DNA from: Verrucomicrobiota bacterium
Lineage (GTDB): Bacteria; Verrucomicrobiota; Verrucomicrobiae; Limisphaerales; UBA11358
Assembly (NCBI GenBank): GCA_014860005.1
Contig: JACZKP010000112.1
Location: 1 to 64,000 of the forward strand
Reading direction: 5' to 3'
Length of the DNA stretch: 64,000 bases
Positions 37,306 to 47,247 of the stretch are shown here, one piece after another. The notes beneath the pieces were generated by a model, which did no database searches, was not told where the DNA came from, and saw only the letters and a program-made list of their open reading frames with translations. A program made the translations under genes and the position numbers. Positions within the stretch are counted from its first letter, which is position 1. Each line of letters begins with the position of its first letter.

Positions 37306-38724
37306 TCAGACCTGCCGGGTGAACTGGACGCCCGTGCGCAACAGTTTGCGCACGTTCGCATCGGTCCCGGCTTCGGCGTAAATGCGCAGGATGGGTTCGG
37401 TACCCGAGCCGCGCAGCATGAGCCAACTGCCGTCCTGCGCGACATATTTAACGCCGTCGAACGCCTTGACCTCCGCCACCGGAGAACGCAGCAGTTTGGC
37501 GGGCGGATTTGTCTTGAGGTGCTCCATCAGGGCCGCGCGTTTCTCCAGCGGGAAATGTGCGTCAATGCGGTCGTAACGATGCGGACCGAATTCCTTTTCC
37601 AACGCCGCCACCAGTTTGTTCAACGACACGCGTTCGGTGGCCAGCATTTCGAGCAGCATCAAGCCGGCAGCCAGGCCGTCGCGTTCGGGAATGTGGCCGG
37701 GAAATCCGATGCCGCCGCTTTCTTCGGCGCCGAGCAAGACGTCGCCTTTGAGCATCTCGGCGCAGACATACTTGAAGCCCACGCCGGTCTCCACCAACTC
37801 CAATCCGTAGGCCGTGCTCATTTTGTCCACCATGGAAGTAGCAGTCAGCGCCTTCACCACGCGGCCATGGCCCTGGCGGTTGACGAACAGATGGCGCAGC
37901 AACAGACAGATCAAAATGTGCGTGGTGAGGTAGTTGCCGCGACCATCCATGCCGCCCACGCGATCGGCATCGCCGTCCGTCACCAGGCAAAGATCGTGTG
38001 GATGCCGGCGCAGAAACGCCTGGCTGCGCGCGTAGTTTTGCTCGACCGGCTCAGGATTGATGCCGCCGAACAACACATCGTGCGCGCCGTTCAACGTCGT
38101 AACCTTGCAGGTAGTGCCGGCCAGCAACTGCTCAAAACAACCCGCGCCCACGCCGAACAACGCCTCGTGCGCGAAACGCAGTTTCGATTTTGCGATCAAT
38201 TTGAAATCCACCAGACGCTTGAGTGCGCGATAGTGCGCGGGGCGGACATCTCTGACGATCACCTGTTTGGCCGCAATGGCTTCAGCCAGATTCTTTGACC
38301 GCACTGGATTGCCGTCCAGCAGGCTCTCGACCGCCTGGCAGGTTTCCGGGTCGCTGGAGCCGCCGTAATGCGACTTGAGTTTGAAGCCGTTGAAGATCGG
38401 CGGATTGTGGCTGGCCGTGATCATTACGCCGCCAACTGCCCGTTGATCCTTGACTGCGAAGGACACGGACGGCGTGGGCACGGGCGTCGGCGTGAGCACG
38501 ACTGCGTAATCGTTTCCGGCGAAAACTTCCGCTGTGCGTTGGGCAAATCGGTCCGAGAAAAACCTACGGTCGTAGCCAATGATAATCTTACGCTCCGTGC
38601 CCGCCACCGGATTGTCGCTCCAATAATCCGCCGTGGCCTGCGCCACGCGCGCGACGTTGTCAAAAGTGAAATCCTCGGCGATCACCGACCGCCAGCCGTC
38701 TGTTCCGAATTTAATGTTTGCCAT
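37306..38724 (-). CDS. Phosphoglucomutase/phosphomannomutase family protein
   Basis: This alpha-D-phosphohexomutase has all four signatures: the phosphoserine loop GVMITASHNPPIFNGFK, the metal loop VTDGDADRVGG, the sugar-binding GAEESGGIGFPGH, and the phosphate-binding RGSGTEPILRIYAEA. It interconverts sugar 1- and 6-phosphates in the cytoplasm. Length (472) is normal. Substrate choice among glucose, mannose and glucosamine phosphates cannot be settled, but the EESGG sugar loop suits glucose/mannose. It lies 33 bases downstream of rpe in the same direction, so the two could be co-transcribed. galU at the right edge of the window would use its glucose-1-phosphate product. Confidence 0.9.
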   Translation of the reverse strand: MANIKFGTDGWRSVIAEDFTFDNVARVAQATADYWSDNPVAGTERKIIIGYDRRFFSDRFAQRTAEVFAGNDYAVVLTPTPVPTPSVSFAVKDQRAVGGVMITASHNPPIFNGFKLKSHYGGSSDPETCQAVESLLDGNPVRSKNLAEAIAAKQVIVRDVRPAHYRALKRLVDFKLIAKSKLRFAHEALFGVGAGCFEQLLAGTTCKVTTLNGAHDVLFGGINPEPVEQNYARSQAFLRRHPHDLCLVTDGDADRVGGMDGRGNYLTTHILICLLLRHLFVNRQGHGRVVKALTATSMVDKMSTAYGLELVETGVGFKYVCAEMLKGDVLLGAEESGGIGFPGHIPERDGLAAGLMLLEMLATERVSLNKLVAALEKEFGPHRYDRIDAHFPLEKRAALMEHLKTNPPAKLLRSPVAEVKAFDGVKYVAQDGSWLMLRGSGTEPILRIYAEAGTDANVRKLLRTGVQFTRQV

Positions 38725-38757
38725 GGTTGTTATCGCGTGAAATTCAAGCTGGCGATT

Positions 38758-39426
38758 CTAATCCTTCGGCTGCGCCGCCGTCACGATCTTACGCAATTTC
38801 ACCACCGCCGCCTTGAGATTGCGCTGACCGAATAACGTCGTGCCGCTGACGAACATGTCCGCGCCGGCTTGAGCGCACTCGGCGGCGGTTTTGAAATTGA
38901 TACCGCCATCCACGCCGATGTGATACGTCAGGTTGCGCTCGCGCCGCCAGGCATGGGCCTGCTGCATTTTTGGCAACGTTTCGTGAATGAACTCCTGTCC
39001 GCCAAAGCCCGGGTTCACCGTCATGATCAGCAACAGATCAATCTGGTCAAGGTAAGGCCGCACGGCGCTGATGGGCGTGGGCGGGTTAAGCGCAAGCCCG
39101 ACTTTCCGCCCCAGCGATTTAATCTTCCACAGCAACGACGTCACCTGGTCGCCCAACTCAACGTGAACCGTGAGTTGATTCGCGCCCGCTTGGGCGAACG
39201 GTTCGAGCAAAATCTGCGGCTTGGAACACATAAGATGCACATCGAAGAACATCCGCGTCAGAGGTCGAATGGATTTCACCACACCCGGACCGAAGGAAAT
39301 GTTGGGCACGAAATGGCCGTCCATAATGTCCAGATGCAACCACTCCGCACCCGACTTGGCGGCACGCAGGGTTTCTTTGGCGAACTGGCCGTAGTTGGCG
39401 GCCAGCAGCGACGGCGCAATTATCAT
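38758..39426 (-). CDS. rpe: Ribulose-phosphate 3-epimerase
   Basis: Rpe interconverts ribulose 5-phosphate and xylulose 5-phosphate in the pentose phosphate pathway. The TIM-barrel signatures are IAPSLLAANYGQFAKE, WLHLDIMDGHFVPNISFGPG, FFDVHLMC, MTVNPGFGGQEFI and IGVDGGINFKTA. The metal-binding His and Asp residues are all in place. Length (222) is normal. It is upstream of the phosphohexomutase gene and downstream of ftsH, all on the minus strand. Confidence 0.96.
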   Translation of the reverse strand: MIIAPSLLAANYGQFAKETLRAAKSGAEWLHLDIMDGHFVPNISFGPGVVKSIRPLTRMFFDVHLMCSKPQILLEPFAQAGANQLTVHVELGDQVTSLLWKIKSLGRKVGLALNPPTPISAVRPYLDQIDLLLIMTVNPGFGGQEFIHETLPKMQQAHAWRRERNLTYHIGVDGGINFKTAAECAQAGADMFVSGTTLFGQRNLKAAVVKLRKIVTAAQPKD

Positions 39427-39472
39427 GCGCGCCAGCTAACCAGAACCTTGCGCATGTGGGAAGATGGAAGAT

Positions 39473-41506
39473 TCAAGCCGCCGGCGCAGGCGCAGGCGTG
39501 CCGAGTCCGGGCAACGTAGGCGGCGAAGGTTTGGGCGGCGGCTCGGGCAACGGTGTGCCCGCTGGCGCACCCATCGGGGGACCGGAATCAGACTTGGGCG
39601 ACGGCGGCGTAAACTTGCCGGTGCGGATGATCTCCTCGACCTGCGTGCCATCGAGGGATTCAAATTCCAGCAGCGAATTGGCGATCAGTTCCAGTTTGTC
39701 GCGATTGGTTTCGATGATTTCCTTCGCGGTTCGAAATGCTTCGTCAATGATGCGCTTGACCTCGGCATCAATCTCCTGGGCGGTGCGTTCGCTGTAATCC
39801 TTGGTGCGCATCATGTCCCGCCCGAGGAACACATACTCCTGGCTTTCGCCGTAAAGCACGTGGCCGAGGGTTTCACTCATGCCCCAGTGCATGACCATGG
39901 CCTTGGCCATGGCGGTGGCTTGCTGAATGTCGCTGGCGGCGCCGCTGGAAATGTCGTCAATGACACACTCCTCGGCGATGCGCCCGGCCATCGTCATGAT
40001 GATGGTGTCAATGGCCTGCTTCTTCCGCATGTTGAGCACATCCTCCTTGGGCAGCGACATGGTAACCCCCAAGGCGCGGCCCCGCGGAATAATGGTGACC
40101 TTGTGCAACGGATGCGTGTGCTTGAGAATGACGTTGACCAGCGCATGACCGGCTTCGTGCCAAGCCGTGGCGCGTTTTTCCTCGTCGGACATCGCCATGC
40201 TGCGGCGTTCGCGGCCCCAGCGAACCTTGTCACGCGCCTCTTCAAGTTCCGTCATGCCGACACCCTTCTTATTCGTGCGGGCGGCCAGCAGGGCAGCTTC
40301 ATTCAGCAGATTGGCCAGTTCCGCGCCGGAATAACCGGGCGTACCGCGTGCGATAATGGAGAGGTCAACTTCCGGCGAGAGCTTCACGTTCTTGGCGTGG
40401 ACCTTCAAAATGCCTTCCCGCCCGCGAACGTCGGGCAAATTCACCGTGACCTGCCGGTCAAAGCGGCCCGGACGCAACAATGCCGGGTCAAGCACGTCAG
40501 GCCGGTTGGTGGCCGCGATGATGATGATGCCTTCCTGCGTATCGAAACCGTCCATCTCTACGAGCAGCGCATTAAGCGTCTGCTCGCGTTCATCATTGCC
40601 GCCGCCCAGACCGTGGCCGCGGCTGCGACCCACAGCGTCAATTTCATCAATGAAAATGAGGCACGGGGTGTTCTTGCGCGCCTGCTCAAACATGTCGCGC
40701 ACGCGGCTGGCACCGACGCCGACAAACATTTCCACGAAGTCGGAACCGCTGATGCTGAAGAACGCGGCATCTGCCTCGCCGGCGATGGCCTTGGCGAGCA
40801 GAGTTTTTCCCGTGCCGGGCGGACCGATCATCAGCACACCCTTGGGAATCCTACCGCCGAGACGTTGGAATTTCTTCGGGTCCTTGAGGAACTCCACAAG
40901 TTCGGAGACTTCCTCGATGGCCTCATCCACACCCGCCACGTCTTTGAAGGTGGTTTTGTTGCGTTCCTTGGCGAGCAGGCGGGCCTTGCTTTTGCCGAAA
41001 CTGAGCGCGCCCTTGCCGGCCATCTTAATTTGGCGGATGAAGAAGAACCAGATCAGCAGCGCGATGAGCAGAAAGAAAATAAGTTGATAACCCAGACTCC
41101 AGAGCAGCGTGTTGGCTTCGCGAGGCTCAATCTTGTCGAGGGCCAACAGTTTGTCCTCCATTTTCTCCGTCAAACGCGCTTTGGTACGGAACGGGACTTC
41201 GATCGCCTTCCCATCCGTGCTGCTCGGATCAGTCTGGAGATACTTACCCTCAATGGTCGTCAGATAAGCGGATTGCGCGCCGTAATGAATGACCGCCCGG
41301 GTAATCTGGTCGGCGTCCAGTTTCTGGAAGAACTCGTATTGGGAGAGCGGCTGGCTCTGCGTTTCCATGCGCTCGCGCGCCAGCATGAGCAAAATGATCC
41401 CGCCAAAGATGGCAATCCAGACAATCCAGGTACGGGGCGGGACGCGGAATTCGCCGGCCTTTTTCTGGGACTTGTCGTCGTCGTTACGTTTGTTGTCTTC
41501 AGCCAT
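39473..41506 (-). CDS. ftsH: ATP-dependent zinc metalloprotease FtsH
   Basis: FtsH is a membrane-anchored hexameric protease that degrades damaged membrane proteins and short-lived regulators. It has two N-terminal membrane segments ([16 protein letters not shown] and [19 protein letters not shown]) around a periplasmic domain, the AAA+ module with Walker [19 protein letters not shown] and Walker [13 protein letters not shown], the SRH, and the zinc site HEAGH. The C-terminus has an added Pro/Gly-rich tail of about 50 residues. Length is 677. It lies 57 bases after tilS, the order found in many bacteria (tilS-ftsH). Confidence 0.97.
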   Translation of the reverse strand: MAEDNKRNDDDKSQKKAGEFRVPPRTWIVWIAIFGGIILLMLARERMETQSQPLSQYEFFQKLDADQITRAVIHYGAQSAYLTTIEGKYLQTDPSSTDGKAIEVPFRTKARLTEKMEDKLLALDKIEPREANTLLWSLGYQLIFFLLIALLIWFFFIRQIKMAGKGALSFGKSKARLLAKERNKTTFKDVAGVDEAIEEVSELVEFLKDPKKFQRLGGRIPKGVLMIGPPGTGKTLLAKAIAGEADAAFFSISGSDFVEMFVGVGASRVRDMFEQARKNTPCLIFIDEIDAVGRSRGHGLGGGNDEREQTLNALLVEMDGFDTQEGIIIIAATNRPDVLDPALLRPGRFDRQVTVNLPDVRGREGILKVHAKNVKLSPEVDLSIIARGTPGYSGAELANLLNEAALLAARTNKKGVGMTELEEARDKVRWGRERRSMAMSDEEKRATAWHEAGHALVNVILKHTHPLHKVTIIPRGRALGVTMSLPKEDVLNMRKKQAIDTIIMTMAGRIAEECVIDDISSGAASDIQQATAMAKAMVMHWGMSETLGHVLYGESQEYVFLGRDMMRTKDYSERTAQEIDAEVKRIIDEAFRTAKEIIETNRDKLELIANSLLEFESLDGTQVEEIIRTGKFTPPSPKSDSGPPMGAPAGTPLPEPPPKPSPPTLPGLGTPAPAPAA

Positions 41507-41563
41507 TTGTCAGTTAAAGGTGCGGCAAGTTAGCATGGCTGGCGGACGCCCGCAATGCAGGAG

Positions 41564-42931
41564 TTAGCCCCTTTTCCAGCGCCAATCCAGCCGTCGCCGG
41601 GTCCGCGCCGTCAATTTGAACCGCTCGGCAATGCGCAACCTTTCAACCCAAAAGATTTCTCCCGCTACAGTGGTGGCCACGACGAGTTCGCGCCGTCGAA
41701 TGGCAGGAATCTTCTGGTTCGTGAACGCATCCTGGAGTTTGACGGACGTTTTCATCCCGATGGGCTGGTAACGATCTCCGGGACGCCAATGCCGGAGCAC
41801 AATCTGCTCCCCCACCGCGTCCGCATCCAAGGACTCGCGGCCGGGTGCCCGAACGAGGTTCTGATGACGATGCGCAACCACTCGCCACGAAGCTTCCACG
41901 CCAGCCATGGCCACCCTGCCCGTCCGACTCTGCAAAGCGACGGGCAGTTCATCAGATTTGAAGCTTGCCGGAGAGCGACCCAGCAATTCAACCGCGCCCG
42001 CCTGGTTGCGAATCACCGCTGCCTGCGACCCCACACTCACGGGAAGCCCCGGACGCTTGCGCAGCGCCTCGATCAACTCGAAATCCGAATCAACCTTCAG
42101 CCGCAGCAATTGCAGGTGAAGACAACGGCGTTGCACTGCGGTTGGCAGGCGGTTAAATGATGTCGCGGAACCCTTTTGAGCCAGCCATTTGCGGGCGACC
42201 GCAGTCACACAGTCCGCTTCCGCACCGATGATTTGCATGAAACGAGGCACGGTCTTGCGCACCGCCGGCTGGTAGTGCTTTTCGAGGAGGGGCAATAACT
42301 CGTGGCGGATGCGGTTGCGCCGGAAATCCAACGTGTCGTTGCTCGCATCCACGCGGAAGCGGATTCCATTTTCGCGGGCATACCGCTCGATCTCTTCCCG
42401 GCTTACGTCCAGCAATGGCCGCACAAGTCGAATCCGCGTGTCCATCGGCGAAGGACCGCGCGGTTTCATTCCGGCAATTCCTTCACCACCGGCCCCGCGC
42501 AGGAGTCGGAGAAAAAACAGTTCCACCTGATCATCAGTGTGATGGCCGAGGGCAATGGTTTTGCATTTGAGCCGGCGGGCGGTCCGGGCCAGAAACTCAT
42601 GCCGCAACTGGCGGGCGGCCATTTCGATGGATTGCTTCTGATCCAAGGCGAATGATTTGACCTGCCCCTGCTCCACAGCCAGCGGCAGGCCGAGCGCCGC
42701 AGCGGTTTTACCGACGAATCGTTCGTCTGCGGCGCTGCTGCGACCCCGGAGTTGGTGATTATAGTGAGCCACGCAGAGTTTCCAGCCCTGCGTGGCAGCA
42801 AGCTGGCGCAGTAAATGAAGCAGCACCATTGAATCCACGCCGCCCGAAACGGCCACAAGTATCCGCTCATTCCGCCCTAGAAGCGAATGTTCGCAGATGA
42901 AACGGTTGACCCGGTCCAGTAGATTGGTCAC
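41564..42931 (-). CDS. tilS: tRNA(Ile)-lysidine synthase
   Basis: TilS adds lysine to the wobble cytidine of the AUA-reading tRNA-Ile, changing its codon and charging identity. The PP-loop SGGVDS is in ILVAVSGGVDSMVLLHLL, and the family block GHHTDDQVELFFLRLLRGAG is present. C-terminal domains include WRPGDRYQPIG and FTNQKIPAIRRRELVVA, the substrate-binding C-domain of the long form. Length (455) is normal for the two-domain type. It lies immediately upstream of ftsH on the same strand. Confidence 0.95.
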   Translation of the reverse strand: MTNLLDRVNRFICEHSLLGRNERILVAVSGGVDSMVLLHLLRQLAATQGWKLCVAHYNHQLRGRSSAADERFVGKTAAALGLPLAVEQGQVKSFALDQKQSIEMAARQLRHEFLARTARRLKCKTIALGHHTDDQVELFFLRLLRGAGGEGIAGMKPRGPSPMDTRIRLVRPLLDVSREEIERYARENGIRFRVDASNDTLDFRRNRIRHELLPLLEKHYQPAVRKTVPRFMQIIGAEADCVTAVARKWLAQKGSATSFNRLPTAVQRRCLHLQLLRLKVDSDFELIEALRKRPGLPVSVGSQAAVIRNQAGAVELLGRSPASFKSDELPVALQSRTGRVAMAGVEASWRVVAHRHQNLVRAPGRESLDADAVGEQIVLRHWRPGDRYQPIGMKTSVKLQDAFTNQKIPAIRRRELVVATTVAGEIFWVERLRIAERFKLTARTRRRLDWRWKRG

Positions 42932-43051
42932 GCAGTCAGGCTACCGTCGCGGTCGCGATCGGGGCAAGACGTTTACCGGCAACCATCCTTCCATACAAAC
43001 CCACGCAACCCGCGTTTGACAAGTTCGCCTTTCGCGCTAATGATCTTCCGC

Positions 43052-43597
43052 ATGAAACTAATTGCCCTGATGACTGCGCTAATCATTTCCTGCACGCTGG
43101 CCGCTCGCGCGGGATCCATTCACGATATTGCCGTAAAGGACATTGACGGAAAGGACGCCGCACTTGGTGCCTACAAAGGCAGGGTTGTGCTGATCGTCAA
43201 CGTCGCCTCTCGTTGCGGGTACACCAAGCAATACACGGGTCTGGAAGCCATCCATCAGAAATACAAGGACAAAGGCTTCGTCGTGCTCGGGTTTCCCTGC
43301 AACCAGTTTGGTGGCCAGGAGCCGGGCACGAACGAGGAGATCAAGGAGTTTTGTTCGAGCAAGTTCAACGTCACTTTCCCGCTGTTTGACAAAATCGAAG
43401 TGAACGGCGAGAAACGGCATCCGCTTTACGTTGCGCTGGCCGGCAAGGATTCGCCGTTTCCCGGTGACATCAAATGGAATTTCAACAAATTTCTGATTGG
43501 CAAGGATGGCCGGATTCTCCAGCGCTTTGACTCCAAGGTTGCTCCCGAGTCCGAGGAGATGAGGAAGGCAATTGAGTCCGCCTTGGCCGCGAAGTAA
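43052..43597 (+). CDS. Exported glutathione peroxidase-family protein
   Basis: The sequence is a thioredoxin-fold peroxidase with the catalytic cysteine in NVASRCGYTKQY, the conserved Gln in NQFGGQEPGTNEEI and the Trp in IKWNFNKFL. These form the Cys/Gln/Trp peroxidatic set. It reduces hydroperoxides with thiols. A short signal peptide precedes it (KLIALMTALIISCTLAARAG), so it acts outside the cytoplasm. I chose the ATG at 43052 because it gives a compact signal; earlier Met codons in the same frame are at 43040 and 43016. Length is 181. It stands alone. Confidence 0.9.
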   Translation: MKLIALMTALIISCTLAARAGSIHDIAVKDIDGKDAALGAYKGRVVLIVNVASRCGYTKQYTGLEAIHQKYKDKGFVVLGFPCNQFGGQEPGTNEEIKEFCSSKFNVTFPLFDKIEVNGEKRHPLYVALAGKDSPFPGDIKWNFNKFLIGKDGRILQRFDSKVAPESEEMRKAIESALAAK

Positions 43598-44087
43598 TCA
43601 GAAGCTGCGCAGGTATCACCAACAACGTAATTCCGACAGCAGGCTCGAGCAATCCACCCCAACCAATCGGATCGCGTTCAAGAGGTGAGGCTTACCTCGC
43701 TTCGGTAGTTGTCTGAACCCGGCAAAGCTTGCTCCGCCCAACCTGTCCAGCGCCATGTCACAAAGCTGGACTGGTGGATTGCTGAACCCAGCGGGTGAGG
43801 CAATCAGGAGAAGGTGTTATCATCTCGTGACGCTTCGGACTTCATCACATGCTGCGCGAGATCAGCGTCCCTCGCGCGACAGCAATTCCGAGGTAATTCG
43901 CGACCATGCAAAATCACTTCAGGTCGAATTTGCCTCGGCACGCACCATGCGGCACTTTGTCAGTGATACTGAAAGCCGGCAGGGAATCACGACATGGCAG
44001 TGACAGCGCGAGTTGCGTTGTCCGCACACCGCCCAGCGCGGTCACCAATGCCTGAAATCAAGGAAGTTGCCGGCCGCAGATTTGTTT
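43598..44087. other. Intergenic region with no supported gene
   Basis: These 490 bases contain only an 82-codon plus-strand frame at 43755 with no domain character. A weak palindrome around 43684 (gaggt..acctc) could be a terminator for the peroxidase gene. No tRNA fold or long repeat was seen. Confidence 0.4.
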
Positions 44088-44513
44088 ATGGAAAGGAAGA
44101 AATCACTCACCAGGGTTTTCTGGTACCAAGGCGCGGGTTTTCTGGTGATTATCGCGCTCTGTTTTCTGGATGAATTCCTGAGTTTGTCCTCAATGATACT
44201 GCACGGCCATCCCTACCTTCACAACTTTGGCGAATCCACCGTCAAAATGCTCCTGATCCTTGCGGTCTGGCTGATCGTCGTGAGTTCGACGCGGCGGTTG
44301 CTGTTGCGTGTGCGGCAGCTTGAAGAGTTCCTGCGGGTTTGTGCCTGGTGCCATCGCATAGATTTCAAGGGCCGCTGGATGCCGATTGAAGAATTCTTTC
44401 AACAAGGCTTTGACACCCCCACCACCCACGGCATTTGTCCGATCTGCCTGGAAAGGAACAAAGCCGCCATCAAGCGGGCGCGGGAGACTGCGGAGCAGCC
44501 GGCTTCCATCTGA
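44088..44513 (+). CDS. Membrane protein with C-terminal two-CxxC zinc motif
   Basis: The 141-residue protein has two membrane segments (FLVIIALCFLDEFLSL and VKMLLILAVWLIVV), then a short helical linker and a Cys-rich tail: FLRVCAWCHRIDFKGRW, then HGICPICLERN. This CxWC-HGICPxCL pattern is the same as the small zinc tail found at the ends of some sensor and response-regulator proteins, so a signalling accessory is plausible. The ATG at 44088 is used; the longer frame adds 25 residues without hydrophobicity. It converges on the cysteine-cluster gene at 44535. Confidence 0.65.
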   Translation: MERKKSLTRVFWYQGAGFLVIIALCFLDEFLSLSSMILHGHPYLHNFGESTVKMLLILAVWLIVVSSTRRLLLRVRQLEEFLRVCAWCHRIDFKGRWMPIEEFFQQGFDTPTTHGICPICLERNKAAIKRARETAEQPASI

Positions 44514-44534
44514 ACCATCACTCGACTGCTCAGT

Positions 44535-45110
44535 TCACGCCAGAAAATCGCGCTCAAGAATTCGGGCCAACTCATCCACCGTCTGCATCAATTCACTGCG
44601 GCGTTGCACGACGGTTTGGTCGCCGGCTAGTTCAATGGGTTGCGCCATGATGGTCGAGTACCGGAGGTTCAACGGAACGCGCTCGTCGGTGTGGCCCAAT
44701 TCACGCACCAGCCTCCGCAACGTTTCCACCCTGCGCCGGGCTTGCGCAATGACCTTGAGCGCCGCCGCCGCATCGGTTTTGCCGGATTGAACCCGCTGAA
44801 GCAGTCGGCACTCGAACGTTGCACAGCGCTGCGGTCGGTCGTCGTAAATGCGGCACCACTTTCCATCGAAACAGGCACAGGGCTGGCTGAAACAGCGCTT
44901 GCGACCCTTACGGAACAACTCCAATCCGCGCGCGGCCAGCCGTTTGCCATCGTCGCCCGGCTGCAATTCCACATCGCCGAACAAAACACCGTTGCAGCAC
45001 ATCCCGCACGCGGGACAAAGCTGTGAAACCGCTCGTTGGGTTTCCGATGATGAAAGACTCACGATGGGAAGTTTGACCTCCTCGGGGATGCGGGCGAGGC
45101 TAATTTTCAA
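44535..45110 (-). CDS. YkgJ-family cysteine cluster protein
   Basis: The 191-residue product contains the zinc/iron-chelating cysteine cluster of the YkgJ family: CPACGMCCNGVLF and, later, CFSQPCACFDGKWCRIYDDR followed by CATFECRLLQ. The rest is helical. These proteins are thought to bind Fe-S or zinc and several are involved in metal-dependent maturation, but the role is unknown. It stands next to the small membrane zinc protein. Confidence 0.82.
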   Translation of the reverse strand: MKISLARIPEEVKLPIVSLSSSETQRAVSQLCPACGMCCNGVLFGDVELQPGDDGKRLAARGLELFRKGRKRCFSQPCACFDGKWCRIYDDRPQRCATFECRLLQRVQSGKTDAAAALKVIAQARRRVETLRRLVRELGHTDERVPLNLRYSTIMAQPIELAGDQTVVQRRSELMQTVDELARILERDFLA

Positions 45111-45291
45111 GTCCTTTGCGCCAACCCGCGCGTTCTTCGCGCTCTGACGTGAAAATCGCCAAGAAGCACCACAATAGGCACGCTATCTCGGCATCTCTTG
45201 GGAATCAGGAACTCGTCAGGTAGTTCCGGACGGCCGGACACGCGCCAGCTTCAGCAGACCGGGAAACCCACCGCTGACTATACTCGGTCCT

Positions 45292-46644
45292 TCAGACATC
45301 CTCCAGCTTGCCCGTACTGTCACCGACGCGCTCGGCGGACACACCAATTCGCTCAAGCATGGACAGATAAAGGTTGGTCATCGGTACATCGCGCCCATAA
45401 CGCACGTGGCGACCTGGTTGGAGTGAGCCAGCACCGCCGCCCGCCAACAGGATGGGCAGATCATTGTGATTGTGACGGTTGCCGTCGCTGATGCCGCCGC
45501 CATACACAATCATGCAATTGTCCAGCAACGTGCCCTCCCCTTCTTTCACGGATTTCAGCTTCTCAAGGAAATATGCGAACTGTGTGGCATGGTAATGGTT
45601 GATCTTCGCAATCTTCTCCTTCTTCACCGGATCGTTGCCATGATGGGAGAGATCGTGATGCCCCTCCGAGACGCCGATGTTGGGATACGGACGATTGCTA
45701 CCGTCGTGTGCGACAATGTACGTGCCGATTCGCGTGGTGTCAGTCTGAAACGCCAGCGTCATCAAATCAAACATCACCCGCAGATACTCCTCGTGCTGTT
45801 GCGGGATGCCCTCCGGCTTCTCGTAATCAGGCAGCGCGGCGGCAAATTTCTCGGACCGCTCAATGCGCAACTCCAGTTCCCGCACCGAGGTCAGATATTC
45901 GTCCAGCTTGCGATTGTCTGTGTAACCAAGCTTGCGCTTCAAATCCCGGGCGTCTTCGGCCACAAAATCCAGAATGCTCCTGCGCTGGTTTAACCGCGCG
46001 GCCTGATTCGCCGCTGTTTCCACGGAATCGCTCCCGGCGAACAACCGCTCGAACACCAGCCGCGGGTCCACTTCCGGCGGCACGGGCGTGGACTCGGTCT
46101 TCCACGCAATGTTGAACTGATACGCGCAGGCGTAACCGGAATCACACGAACCGGTTGTGCGCCGACGATCCGCCGAAAGCTCCAACGACGGCAGTCGCGT
46201 GTGCTTGCCAATCAGTTCCGCGGCAATCTGGTCCACTGAAACCCCTACCTTGATGTCCGCCCCGGCGGTTTTCCGCGCCTGACAACCGGTGAGGAAACTG
46301 GCCGAAGCGCGGGCATGGTCGCCGGCACCGTCGCCGTTGGCCCGCGCCTTGTCGTGCGCCAAACCGGTCAGCACCTGGAAATCCTTTTGATACGGCTTGA
46401 GCGGTTCGAGAATGTAAGGCAGCTCAAACTCCGTGCCCACAACCTTGGGCGTCCAATCCACCATGTTCGCGCCGTTGGGAATGTACACGAAGGCCATACG
46501 ACGTGGAAACGCCTTGGCCGATTTGCCCGCGCCTGCGGCAAGCGAGCGCATCGCCGGGGACATTGCTTCAAGCATCGGCAAGGCGACCAATGCGCCCATG
46601 CCTCTCAGAAAAGTTCGTCTCGGCAAATACCAAGGTTTATTCAT
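45292..46644 (-). CDS. DUF1552 protein with Tat-type signal
   Basis: The 450-residue protein starts with a twin-arginine signal (LPRRTFLRGMGALVALPMLE) and then the DUF1552 pattern: RMAFVYIPNGANMVDWTP, FQVLTGLAHDKA, DHARASASFLTGCQ, SCDSGYACAYQFNIAWK. In other Verrucomicrobia and Planctomycetes these genes lie beside DUF1592/cytochrome c genes and are co-expressed in polymer degradation. Here that partner is absent from the neighbourhood. The fold resembles alkaline-phosphatase-like proteins, and the metal ligands cannot be confirmed from sequence alone. It is divergent from the response-regulator gene. Confidence 0.85.
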   Translation of the reverse strand: MNKPWYLPRRTFLRGMGALVALPMLEAMSPAMRSLAAGAGKSAKAFPRRMAFVYIPNGANMVDWTPKVVGTEFELPYILEPLKPYQKDFQVLTGLAHDKARANGDGAGDHARASASFLTGCQARKTAGADIKVGVSVDQIAAELIGKHTRLPSLELSADRRRTTGSCDSGYACAYQFNIAWKTESTPVPPEVDPRLVFERLFAGSDSVETAANQAARLNQRRSILDFVAEDARDLKRKLGYTDNRKLDEYLTSVRELELRIERSEKFAAALPDYEKPEGIPQQHEEYLRVMFDLMTLAFQTDTTRIGTYIVAHDGSNRPYPNIGVSEGHHDLSHHGNDPVKKEKIAKINHYHATQFAYFLEKLKSVKEGEGTLLDNCMIVYGGGISDGNRHNHNDLPILLAGGGAGSLQPGRHVRYGRDVPMTNLYLSMLERIGVSAERVGDSTGKLEDV

Positions 46645-46842
46645 GGTAACATTCTTTCGGTGTTTCGCTGAAACTAGTCCAAGGGCAGCGTGAAGACAAC
46701 CTCAGAAGCCAAAAAGTTTGCGCATGAAGCGGCAAAGCCGCCACCGCACTTACAACAAGTGCTGGCGTTTGAACTCAGACCGTGTACTGTCATATCGTTT
46801 ACTCGACAGAATTACACCGTTTGGAATTGAATCGGGAATGAC

Positions 46843-47247
46843 ATGACAAAACCGCCCATAGTGCCGCGCCGCATCCTTGTGGTGGACGATGAACCGTTCG
46901 TGTGTGATGCCGTGAAGATGATGTTGACCTTTGACGGTCACCATGTGGACACGGCCAGCAGTGGCAAAGAGGCCCTGGCGCGTTACGATCAGGAGAATTA
47001 CGACTTGGTCATCACCGACTACGCCATGCCAGCCATGAAAGGTGATGAACTGGCCACCGCAATCAAATCGCGTACGCCGGGCCAGCCGGTAGTGCTGATC
47101 ACGGCGTATGCGGAAATGCTTAAAGCTTCAAGTAATCCGCTGGAGGGCGTGGATTTTGTCATCAGCAAACCGTTTCTTCTGGAAAACCTGCGGGAGGCAA
47201 TCAGCAAGGCCACCGCGGCAAAATCTCCCGGTGACTCCAAAAGTTAG
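46843..47247 (+). CDS. Single-domain response regulator
   Basis: The 134-residue protein is a lone receiver domain. It shows the acidic pair in RILVVDDEPFVC, the phosphoacceptor Asp in DLVITDYAMPAMKG, the Thr in VVLITAYAEM and the switch Lys in VISKPFLLE. There is no output domain, so it should act through protein contacts or phosphotransfer (CheY/Spo0F style). No histidine kinase is nearby. A sulfatase remnant follows its stop codon in the same frame. Confidence 0.92.
   Translation: MTKPPIVPRRILVVDDEPFVCDAVKMMLTFDGHHVDTASSGKEALARYDQENYDLVITDYAMPAMKGDELATAIKSRTPGQPVVLITAYAEMLKASSNPLEGVDFVISKPFLLENLREAISKATAAKSPGDSKS

Noticed and set aside
39464..41533. 689-codon plus-strand frame opposite ftsH
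   Set aside because: FtsH is certain in the minus frame, and the plus frame is rich in His and Arg with no domain. GC-rich genes often give this effect.
43755..44003. 82-codon frame after the glutathione peroxidase gene
   Set aside because: It has no domain, no clear ribosome site and a composition like non-coding DNA.
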